Part shown: positions 15,508 through 23,055 of the stretch, one piece after another
How the letters are laid out: every line of letters starts with the position of its first letter
Numbering within the stretch: position 1 is the stretch's first letter
Source: CALRGE01 sp964360635
GTDB lineage: Bacteria; Patescibacteriota; Gracilibacteria; UBA1369; 2-02-FULL-48-14
Direction: 5' to 3'
Length of the DNA: 53,182 nucleotides
Assembly (NCBI GenBank): GCA_964360635.1
Contig: CAYHXO010000013.1
Location: 1 to 53,182, forward strand
The notes under the pieces: model-generated
Told to the model about the DNA's origin: nothing
Database searches by the model: none
Seen by the model: only the letters and a program-made list of their open reading frames with translations
Translations under genes and position numbers: made by a program

Positions 15508-17908
15508 TTACTTCAAAGTATAAGTGGCATCCATATGATAGACCCCTGACTGTGTATTTGCCAAGAAATTAATAAAAGTACCTAAAGTGAAGTCAGAACC
15601 GGCAAGTGAGGAAACTGGAAAAATATAATATCTGTATGTATTAATTTCCGTACCGGTTGATTTAAATCCGTTAAAAGCAACGCTAATTAGATCATTATCA
15701 ATATACTTATCAGAATATTTATCTTTAAAATTAGATAACTTAACTATCAAATATTGAGATCCGCTTGGCACTGTAATCTTTTGTTCATCATAAATGACTT
15801 GGTCAGAAGGCAGAACAAGAATCCTGGTTTTATCAGGAAAAGTGGTAAAACTAAATGCCTTCATGCTGGTCCAAGAATTGGCAGATATTGCAGATGTTAA
15901 AGCGGCGTCTTGAGAAACATCGGTATTTACGACGGTTAAGTTAGTATCCACCACCCAACCTGATCCTGATGTGCTCGACGTACTTGAGATGTTTGATATA
16001 GGATCCAAACTAGAGACTGTAGGCTTAGTTGTAACTATGGAATTAATAATATTACTAATAAGTGACCCTTTTTTAAGAACCGTGACAGGATTACTTGTAA
16101 AGGTATTATTTATAGCAACACGATATGAACCACCAAGTCTTATCTGATCATAAGATAATATCTCAGAAGTTGCACCAGCAATATTCGTAAAGTTAGATTT
16201 CGGGAAAATGATTATATCTTTTTTTTCAGAAAAAATTTTCTTGTAGTCAATTACAAAATTATTATATTTGGCATCAAAAACACTATTAGGACTTAATAAT
16301 AATTTTGTTGACTCACTATTGATTTTTTTTGGTAATTTTTTATATGAAATTAAAATTGAATCATCTTTTTCATAAAACTGCATGTATATTTTAATCTTAT
16401 CTCCTCCATTTTTGAGTGAGCCTGACCACATTACCTCAAATGAACGTTCAGGAGCCGTTCCAAATGTTTGCGTGAAAAATTTTGATTCATCAATATCTAA
16501 TGCATTTGCAGGTAATCCAAATGGAACAACAAGTGGAAGGTCAAGATTAGAGTCTACATTTAAAAAATCATGTAAAGGTGAAAAACTTAAAAAGTTATTT
16601 TTTGAAATATTCACACTCTTATAAGTTTCCCCGTAAAAATCGAAATCAAAACCAATATCAACACTTGAAACATTTTCATGGAAAGTGGCCTGCTTTTTAT
16701 TTAAATCTCCAAAATGATAGGATCGGATATCGTCAGAACTTAGATATTTATTATCATAATATCCATCAGTATTAGGCCTATACTGCCATTGATATGACAT
16801 TGCATACTCTCCAACCGGTTGATTTTTGAACGAAACATTTGAAATCTTTAAGTTATCTGTTGTACTTGGATTACTTGGGCTAATGTTTGCCGAACTGACA
16901 TCCGGAAAAGATAGAATTTTTTCTTTTACAACAGGTATTTCCTGTGAATCTACTACCTGTTTTACTATTTCAGAGGTAATAGGTGCCTCAGGAGAGTCAG
17001 TTATCTTCTGTTTTATTACATCTGTAACATTAGCCAAAGTCTCTGTAGATATACTCGGATTATATTTTTTTAAATAATCTCGGTAAACCTTATAATCTGG
17101 ATTCACAAAAATGGTATTATAAAAATCCATACATTCTGTGGCAACGGTAATACTTGATAAATGAGCCAAAAGTTCAGTTTGCCTATAAGTTTCATCAAAA
17201 GTGGGAATCTGAAGGGTGTCACTTAAAAAAAACTTGAGCAAATTCGAGGAAACATACTGAATGGCAGTATTTATACTCTCTTTAAAACTCTCCCATTTTG
17301 TATTACCTGTAAACCAATCAGTAATCTTTGCTTGTTCATTTTTATCTTTAATTTTTGACAGCAAATCAAGACAGCTCAAAGGCTTCTCACCTTTTGCCAT
17401 ATAAGTTTCAAGAGATTCAACAGCTACACTCTCTGCAATCACTTCTTCAACAACCACATTCACGACTTCACCTGTACCAGATTCAACAGCNNNNNNNNNN
17501 NNNNNNNNNNNNNNNNNNNNNNNNNNNNNNNNNNNNNNNNNNNNNNNNNNNNNNNNNNNNNNNNNNNNNNNNNNNNNNNNNNNNNNNNNNTTCAACAACC
17601 ACATTCACGACTTCACCTGTACCAGATTCAACAGCTACACTCTCTACAATCACTTCTTCAACAACCGGCTCCGCAACTATTTCTTCTTCGACAATAGGCT
17701 CAAGAGCTACAACTTCAGGCTGTGGAACAGGAGTAGGCTCAGGTATAAACACAGGTTCCGGCGCAGGAGCAGGAGCGGGTGCCAACTCAGCACCTTCATC
17801 ACTAAGCTGAATTTTTTGTAAGATTGATGAATCAGAACTGAAAACAACTTGAGCAAAAGTCAAAACAAGCGCCATTCCCATAATGAAAATTTTTATTTTT
17901 TTATTCAT
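15508..17908 (-). CDS. Large secreted surface protein with 22-residue repeats (interrupted by assembly gap)
   Basis: Two open segments, 17908-17591 and 17490-15508, are one gene split by a run of 100 N. Signal peptide (1-24), a proline/glutamate-rich stretch (PAPAPAPEPVFIPEPTPVPQ), acidic 22-residue repeats of the type ESVAVESGTGEVVNVVVE on both sides of the gap, a helical segment, then beta domains including GFDFDFYGETYKSVNISKNN, a pattern found in nidogen-like surface modules. The last residues are GVYHMDATYTLK, resembling the C-terminal strand of the WxL-like proteins. With 100 N the two halves are out of frame; a fill whose length is a multiple of 3 restores the frame. It overlaps the upstream gene by 8 bp. 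Likely a stalk-like adhesin; the true length is unknown. Confidence 0.65.
17412..17666 (-). repeat. 66-bp tandem repeat array, collapsed in the assembly
   Basis: The sequence on each side of the N run is the same 66-bp unit (from TTCAACAACCACATTCACGA to CAATCACTTC on the plus strand), encoding a 22-residue acidic repeat. At least two copies are visible, differing at single bases (CTCTGCAATC versus CTCTACAATC). The left flank stops after ACAGC and the right begins at TTCAACAACC, so the missing part should be 21 + 66n nt. Confidence 0.75.
17491..17590. other. Assembly gap, 100 N
   Basis: Exactly 100 N, a conventional scaffolding placeholder rather than a measured length. It lies inside the tandem repeat of the surface protein gene. 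Confidence 0.97.
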
Positions 17909-19580
17909 ATTTGCTTCTTTTTAATATGAATAATTTTCTCAACAGATAAGCCAGGAGGAAGAAGAGTATATCTATCAAAATATGTTCATAAACAAAGATA
18001 TTAATCGGCTCTCTTACTTCGTCCAACAAAATCAAAATTGTATACACAGAAAATAAATAAATTATTTCCGGCCATCTCCAAGCGTAAATAATCAATATTA
18101 TAAAATAGAAAATTATGAATCCATAAAGTGACATGAACTGCATAAAATAAATCCACAATGAAGTAGCTGTGAAACCTTTATCAGTACTTAAGATAAAAGT
18201 GACAGGTGTAAGTTTACTTAGTACCCTTGTTGTGAGATTTTGTGCCTGGGCATCAATGTGATTTTCACCTGCACTAATACCCTCCGGAATTGTTAATAAA
18301 AACTGACCAGTTGTTTGATCGGCAATCACCTGCACAATAATCATTTCTCCATCAATATTCCAATAAGTATTAACCTCCGCACCAGGGACTGTTGAACCTT
18401 CAAGGTGTGCCTTTTCATCCTTCAAAACAAAGAAATTATCCAAAAAAGCATTGAAAACATTGGCTTGTAAATAAGAAAATCCGCTTATATCCAAAGGGGT
18501 TGGTGGCACATCCGCATAAGAAATTGTCTTCTTATCATTGCTGGCAATTGCATTACCTTTTCCATCAAGATATTTGGCTAGCACCTGATAGGTTCCTTCT
18601 CCCGGAAAAACACCTGTAAAAAAATAATCTCCTTTTGCATCAGTTTTCACATCACCTATGTAAACTTCAATTCCATCAGGTGAAACTAAGTAAATTTGTA
18701 CGTCTGTATTCGGGTCAGTATGACCAAAAGTTTGAAATTTATTCTCTGTAAATATCTCTCCGCCATCAATTCCTTCTTTAAAAAGATTTACGACTTCGAC
18801 ATCATCTTCCACTTCCAGAGTTGTCTCATTATTGACTGTTATTTCAGCATCTTCAACTTGAACTACAGGAACTTCAACAGTTACAAGAGATTCAATAGAA
18901 GAATCTAAATAAACGTCTTCAACAATAGTAGAAGCCACTGCCTCTTGACCAAGAATTTCAGACGTTGGCGTAAAAATCGAACTAAAATCAGCACTCACAG
19001 GGTTAACAACGGGGTTAGTTGAGGAAACGGTGGCATCTATTTCCACAGTTTCAACAATTTCCTCTGTATCGCTTGGATCAGTTGTGATTATTTCTGTCGT
19101 AGTAGTCGTTGACGTTTCAGTATCATTTATTTCTCTCGGCTCCCCAGGACTAGGGGCACCGCTCACCTGGCTTATGCTTGTTCCATTATTGATGGTAAAC
19201 TGAAGAAAAGATGAAGACGTTCCAAAATAATCCACTGCCTGCAAAGTAAATATGTTGACAGGATCAGGTAGCTGCACAAGAACATCAATTATACCATCTG
19301 CAGAATTCACCACTCCTACTAAACTATCATTAAGATATATCGAAGCCATATATACACTTTGAACATGTAGTGTATAGCTCGAAGATGCAACACTACTGAC
19401 AGGGTTTAAAATTAATGGAGCGGCAGGAGCTGGCGCAGGAAGAATAGATAAACTAACTGTGGTAGAAACTGAATTAGCCTTCAAATAATTCTCAATTCCA
19501 AAGTCGCCAAGAAAGCCTGAACAAACAGTCAAAACAAGTGCCAAACTCACATAAAATTTTTTTACCGCCTTGAAAGCCAT
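17901..19580 (-). CDS. Membrane-anchored surface protein with Ig-like domains
   Basis: 559 residues: hydrophobic N-terminal signal (about 10-25), an Ig-like domain (about 60-130, YTLHVQSVYMASIYLNDSLV), a threonine/glutamate-rich linker (about 140-280), two bacterial Ig-like domains (about 285-360, TFGHTDPNTDVQIYLVSPDG; and 385-450, LEGSTVPGAEVNTYW), then three membrane helices (475-500, 505-519, 533-553). Multiple C-terminal helices instead of one anchor are unusual for an adhesin. First gene of the five-gene minus-strand operon, with its own extended -10 promoter 18 nt upstream. Probably anchors or scaffolds the surface complex; no catalytic motif seen. Confidence 0.65.
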   Translation of the reverse strand: MAFKAVKKFYVSLALVLTVCSGFLGDFGIENYLKANSVSTTVSLSILPAPAPAAPLILNPVSSVASSSYTLHVQSVYMASIYLNDSLVGVVNSADGIIDVLVQLPDPVNIFTLQAVDYFGTSSSFLQFTINNGTSISQVSGAPSPGEPREINDTETSTTTTTEIITTDPSDTEEIVETVEIDATVSSTNPVVNPVSADFSSIFTPTSEILGQEAVASTIVEDVYLDSSIESLVTVEVPVVQVEDAEITVNNETTLEVEDDVEVVNLFKEGIDGGEIFTENKFQTFGHTDPNTDVQIYLVSPDGIEVYIGDVKTDAKGDYFFTGVFPGEGTYQVLAKYLDGKGNAIASNDKKTISYADVPPTPLDISGFSYLQANVFNAFLDNFFVLKDEKAHLEGSTVPGAEVNTYWNIDGEMIIVQVIADQTTGQFLLTIPEGISAGENHIDAQAQNLTTRVLSKLTPVTFILSTDKGFTATSLWIYFMQFMSLYGFIIFYFIILIIYAWRWPEIIYLFSVYTILILLDEVREPINIFVYEHILIDILFFLLAYLLRKLFILKRSKYE

Positions 19581-19604
19581 TGGAAGACAAATTTAGATCT
19601 AGTC

Positions 19605-19613
19605 ATTATACCA
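19605..19613 (-). promoter_or_regulatory. Extended -10 promoter of the surface-protein/glycosyltransferase operon
   Basis: On the minus strand TGG directly precedes a perfect TATAAT (19605-19610), an extended -10 element; no good -35 is present at 17 nt. It gives a leader of about 18 nt before the ATG at 19580. Confidence 0.6.
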
Positions 19614-19635
19614 GATTTAAACCTGCAATGGAAGG

Positions 19636-19842
19636 CTACTTAACATTCTCCTCAATTGTCTTTTGAATTGTCTGGGATTGGTAAAACAAATAGCCGAAGC
19701 CTAGGGAAACAATCAAAGCCCCTGTTATTAAACCCAACCAAAATACCAAAAAAGGGTGAGTTCCGCGGTAGTGATATTCCAAATGTGTTGGTACTGATGC
19801 TGGAACGGCTACAGCTTTTCCTATAGATTTTTTGTGTGGCAT
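19636..19842 (-). CDS. Small single-pass membrane protein
   Basis: 68 residues, not recognised: a basic N-terminus (MPHKKSIGK), one membrane helix (about 30-52, PFLVFWLGLITGALIVSLGF) and a short polar C-terminus. Positive-inside orientation would leave the C-terminal 15 residues outside. It starts 7 nt after the upstream surface gene ends, so the two are cotranscribed. Confidence 0.6.
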   Translation of the reverse strand: MPHKKSIGKAVAVPASVPTHLEYHYRGTHPFLVFWLGLITGALIVSLGFGYLFYQSQTIQKTIEENVK

Positions 19843-19849
19843 AAAAAAA

Positions 19850-20938
19850 TTAGTTAGAGAAATAACAGGTTTGAAATAAACTTAAATTACAAGTTTGGCC
19901 AGATGGATCGCTCGTCAATTCTTGAGAAGATACCGTAAAGTAGCCTCCCGAATCTTCAGGGGTACTTACACTAACCCAACCCGGAGAAACTTTATAAATT
20001 TCGAGCGGACTTCCATTGTAATTCACCGCAACATCCTGAGCAAAAGTTCCGCTAATTTTCACGCCGGTTTTTACAGGGAAAACGCCTGTAATAACAGGAG
20101 AACCAAGCACCTTACTGGTAAAACTGAAAGCTTTGAAAGATGCTGCATTTGAATAGCCAGCGTCAGAAAATAATCTGAAACTAATTTCATCTCCGGGATT
20201 CAAATTTTTGTTCATTTTTAAGCCAACTTCATTAGCGCCGGAATAAATAACTGTAAGATTTTTATTATCAATCGTCACAGAATTCAAATTCACACCTTGA
20301 ACTTTAATTTCTTTACCAGGTAAAAATCCACCATTCGAAATGACCTCAGAAATAATTGGCCTCGAATTCATGTCAAAATAAACTGAAATATCTTTTGAAG
20401 TCAGGCCGCCAGACATAAATCGAAGTTTCAAATTGCCGGAGCCCACCGGTACAACAAATGTATCCACAACCGAGCCCAAACTCACGAAATCTTCACCGTA
20501 GGAGTAAAAAACTTCTGCATTTTGAGCAATTGCAAATGTATTATTGCCCAAATAATTTAAAGTTTTCAAAAGCAAATAAGGCTTTTCAATAATAAAATCC
20601 GGCATCTTCACACCCTGCCATACAAAATAAGCAACTTTATCATTGTCTAGCTTATAATTTTCAACAACAATTTTGCCGTCGATAACACTGTATGGAGTCT
20701 CGGAAGAATCAATAAAAAGCACTAGAGAATCGCCGGGCACTTCCCTATCCAAAGAAATATTAATGGAAATCCCGGCTTCTGCGTTAGTAAAATCTATTCC
20801 TGAAACATTTGGATAATCCTCAAAAAAAGAATTTACACTGAAAAGATGGCAAAGATCTTCCGTACAGTATTTTTTATAACCTTGAACGGCAAAAATCGCC
20901 TCAAAAACAATCAATGAAAAAACTATAAAATTTTTCAT
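19850..20938 (-). CDS. Secreted beta-rich protein with IPT/TIG-like domain
   Basis: 362 residues from the ATG at 20938. An in-frame ATG at 20959 lies inside the -10 region of a strong promoter, whereas MKNFIVFSLIVFEAIFAVQG from 20938 is a clean signal peptide; hence this start. The mature part is all-beta with an IPT/TIG-like stretch in its second half (PIISEVISNGGFLPGKEIKV, then SPVITGVFPVKTGVKISG). Cysteine pairs occur near the N-terminus and in the last 20 residues. Transcribed divergently from dnaK. Function unknown; probably another surface component. Confidence 0.62.
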   Translation of the reverse strand: MKNFIVFSLIVFEAIFAVQGYKKYCTEDLCHLFSVNSFFEDYPNVSGIDFTNAEAGISINISLDREVPGDSLVLFIDSSETPYSVIDGKIVVENYKLDNDKVAYFVWQGVKMPDFIIEKPYLLLKTLNYLGNNTFAIAQNAEVFYSYGEDFVSLGSVVDTFVVPVGSGNLKLRFMSGGLTSKDISVYFDMNSRPIISEVISNGGFLPGKEIKVQGVNLNSVTIDNKNLTVIYSGANEVGLKMNKNLNPGDEISFRLFSDAGYSNAASFKAFSFTSKVLGSPVITGVFPVKTGVKISGTFAQDVAVNYNGSPLEIYKVSPGWVSVSTPEDSGGYFTVSSQELTSDPSGQTCNLSLFQTCYFSN

Positions 20939-20944
20939 AAAACA

Positions 20945-20973
20945 ATCATATCTATACACGACCGAATTTTCAA
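20945..20973 (-). promoter_or_regulatory. Promoter of the secreted IPT-like gene, apparently leaderless
   Basis: Minus strand TTGAAA (20968-20973), 17 nt, TATGAT (20945-20950), then only 6 nt to the ATG at 20938. Transcription should begin at the A of the start codon. The -35 boxes of this promoter and of dnaK are 14 nt apart, back to back. Confidence 0.65.
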
Positions 20974-20987
20974 TCTAACAAATTCTC

Positions 20988-21021
20988 TTGACGGTTAGCA
21001 CTGACTACACTAGAGTGCCAA
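20988..21021 (+). promoter_or_regulatory. dnaK promoter covered by a CIRCE operator
   Basis: TTGACG (20988-20993), 17 nt, TAGAGT (21011-21016). CIRCE spans 20995-21021: left arm TTAGCACTG, a 9-nt spacer, right arm GAGTGCCAA; the consensus is TTAGCACTC-N9-GAGTGCTAA, so one mismatch per arm. The operator covers the spacer and -10 box, the classical way HrcA blocks transcription. Leader of about 20 nt, no Shine-Dalgarno. Confidence 0.85.
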
Positions 21022-21043
21022 TAGCAAATTAACCAAAAACTAT

Positions 21044-22987
21044 ATGTCTAAAATAATTGGTATCGATCTTGGAACAACAAACTCCTGCGTTGCAGTAATG
21101 GAAGGCGGCCAAGCCGTTGTAATTCCTAACTCGGAAGGCGCACAAACAACCCCTTCAATCGTGGCGGTTAAAGACGGCGAAAGAATCGTTGGAGCTGCCG
21201 CAAAACGTCAGGCTGTGATGAATAAAGACAATACGATTTTCTCCGCAAAAAGATTTATCGGTCGTCAGTTTAGTGAATCTGGAGAAGACATCAAACGTGT
21301 TCCATATAAAGTTGTGAAAGGTAAAAATGGCGAAGTGGAAATTGTGCTCGAAGGAAAAGAAAAAAGACCTGCTGAAATTTCAGCGATGGTTCTTCAAAAA
21401 CTAAAAGCTGATGCAGAAAAATACTTGGGAACAACTGTGACAGAAGCTGTAATTACTGTCCCTGCTTACTTCAACGACGCGCAAAGACAAGCCACAAAAG
21501 ACGCCGGAACAATCGCAGGACTAGACGTAAAAAGAATTATTAACGAACCAACTGCCGCAGCCCTTGCATACGGAATCGACAAACATACCAACGACAAAAA
21601 AATCGCCGTTTACGATCTTGGAGGAGGAACTTTTGATATTTCAATTTTGGAATTGGGTGAAGGCGTGTTCGAAGTTTTATCAACGAACGGAAACACTCAG
21701 CTTGGTGGTGATGATTTTGATAACAGAATCATGGATTATCTAGTTGCCGAATTTAAAAAAGAAAGTGGGATCGATCTAGCAGCAGACAAAGTTGCAATTC
21801 AGCGTTTAAAAGAAGCTGCCGAAAAGGCAAAAATCGAACTTTCAAGCACTCACGAAACAGAAATCAATCTGCCATTTATTACTGCAGATGCAAACGGTCC
21901 AAAGCACTTGGTGATGAAACTCACTCGAGCAAAACTTGAAGATCTCGTTGCTGATTTAATTGAAGCAACTGCGCTTCCTGCGAAAAAAGCCATCGAAGAT
22001 TCTAAGGTTTTCTTGAGCGACATCGCGGAAGTTGTTTTGGTGGGAGGTATGACAAGAATGCCTGCCGTTCAAGCAAAGGTTAAGGAAATTTTTGGAAAAG
22101 AACCACACCGTGGAATTAACCCGGATGAAGTTGTGGCGCTTGGTGCAGCAATTCAAGCCGGAATTCTTCAGGGAGATGTGAAAGATATTCTACTTTTGGA
22201 CGTGACTCCTCTAACTCTTGGTATCGAAACTTTGGGCGGCGTTCTAACTCCACTGATCGAAAAAAATACAACAATCCCAACAACAAAATCTCAAGTTTTC
22301 TCTACAGCTGCAGACAGTCAACCTTCAGTGGAAGTGAAAATCCACCAGGGTGAAAGACCAATGGCAATCGATAACAAGTTGCTAGGTAATTTCGTTCTAG
22401 ACGGAATTGCTCCTGCACCTCGTGGGCTTCCACAAATCGAAGTCTCTTTGGACATCGACGCAAACGGAATTTTAACTGTTCGCGCTAAAGATAAAGGAAC
22501 CGGAAAAGAACAGCACATCACAATCACCGGTTCTTCAGGACTTTCAAAAGACGAAATCGAAAAAATGAAAAAAGACGCTGAACTTTACGCTGAAGAAGAC
22601 AAGAAAAAGAAAGAATCTACAGAAATACGAATCAGCGCAGACGGAGTGGTTTCTCAAACAGAACGAACTCTCCGTGAACACGGCGACAAAGTTCCCGCCG
22701 AAGTTAAAACCGGTGTAGAAACTAAGTTGAAAGAGATGAAGGATTTGTTGGCAGCGACAGATTCAAATTTAGACGCAATTAAAAAATGCCACGAAGAACT
22801 AGCGATCGAAATCCAGAAAATCGGAAGCGCGATGTATCAACAACCTGCTGGGGCTCCTGGCGCGGAAGGTGCGACTGGCGGAGACGCTGGTGGTGCAGAA
22901 GACGCAGCTCAAGCTGGCGCGACAGAAGACCCAGATGTGAAGGTTTATGAGAAGGATAAGAAACCGGAGGAAGGAGAGGCAAAATAA
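21044..22987 (+). CDS. dnaK: Molecular chaperone DnaK (Hsp70)
   Basis: 647 residues, normal length. ATPase domain with the phosphate loops IGIDLGTTNSCVAVMEG (4-20) and YDLGGGTFDISILELG, and VVLVGGMTRMPAVQ; interdomain linker LLLDVTPLTLGIET; substrate-binding beta domain; helical lid and a Gly/Ala/Glu-rich tail. It folds nascent and stress-damaged proteins with GrpE, encoded 18.6 kb upstream. The start at 21044 gives the standard MSKIIGIDLGTT N-terminus. CIRCE control links it to the HrcA in this window. The extreme C-terminus is acidic/lysine-rich and lacks the usual DAEFEEV-like ending. No dnaJ is adjacent. Confidence 0.98.
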   Translation: MSKIIGIDLGTTNSCVAVMEGGQAVVIPNSEGAQTTPSIVAVKDGERIVGAAAKRQAVMNKDNTIFSAKRFIGRQFSESGEDIKRVPYKVVKGKNGEVEIVLEGKEKRPAEISAMVLQKLKADAEKYLGTTVTEAVITVPAYFNDAQRQATKDAGTIAGLDVKRIINEPTAAALAYGIDKHTNDKKIAVYDLGGGTFDISILELGEGVFEVLSTNGNTQLGGDDFDNRIMDYLVAEFKKESGIDLAADKVAIQRLKEAAEKAKIELSSTHETEINLPFITADANGPKHLVMKLTRAKLEDLVADLIEATALPAKKAIEDSKVFLSDIAEVVLVGGMTRMPAVQAKVKEIFGKEPHRGINPDEVVALGAAIQAGILQGDVKDILLLDVTPLTLGIETLGGVLTPLIEKNTTIPTTKSQVFSTAADSQPSVEVKIHQGERPMAIDNKLLGNFVLDGIAPAPRGLPQIEVSLDIDANGILTVRAKDKGTGKEQHITITGSSGLSKDEIEKMKKDAELYAEEDKKKKESTEIRISADGVVSQTERTLREHGDKVPAEVKTGVETKLKEMKDLLAATDSNLDAIKKCHEELAIEIQKIGSAMYQQPAGAPGAEGATGGDAGGAEDAAQAGATEDPDVKVYEKDKKPEEGEAK

Positions 22988-23006
22988 AGATTTATCTCTG
23001 TGATGC

Positions 23007-23040
23007 AAAAGCCACTGCTAATTCAAAGTAGTGGCTTTTT
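23007..23040. terminator. Bidirectional terminator between dnaK and hsdR
   Basis: AAAAGCCACTGCT (23007-23019) pairs with AGTAGTGGCTTTT (23027-23039) with one mismatch and a 7-nt loop; T-runs occur on the 3' side in both directions. It lies 20 nt past the dnaK stop and 17 nt past the hsdR stop, so it serves both convergent genes. Confidence 0.85.
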
Positions 23041-23055
23041 AAGATTTCTGTCGAA

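Noticed and set aside
17355..17810. A plus-strand frame across the assembly gap
   Set aside because: It runs through the N run and consists of Ser/Thr-rich low-complexity sequence opposite the acidic repeats of the real gene.
20939..20959. The longer start of the secreted IPT-like protein
   Set aside because: The upstream ATG falls inside the -10 region of the promoter and would put a charged segment before the signal peptide.
22779..23008. Minus-strand open frames over the 3' end of dnaK
   Set aside because: They are shadows of the dnaK Gly/Ala/Glu-rich tail, low-complexity in the other frames, with no start context or family pattern.
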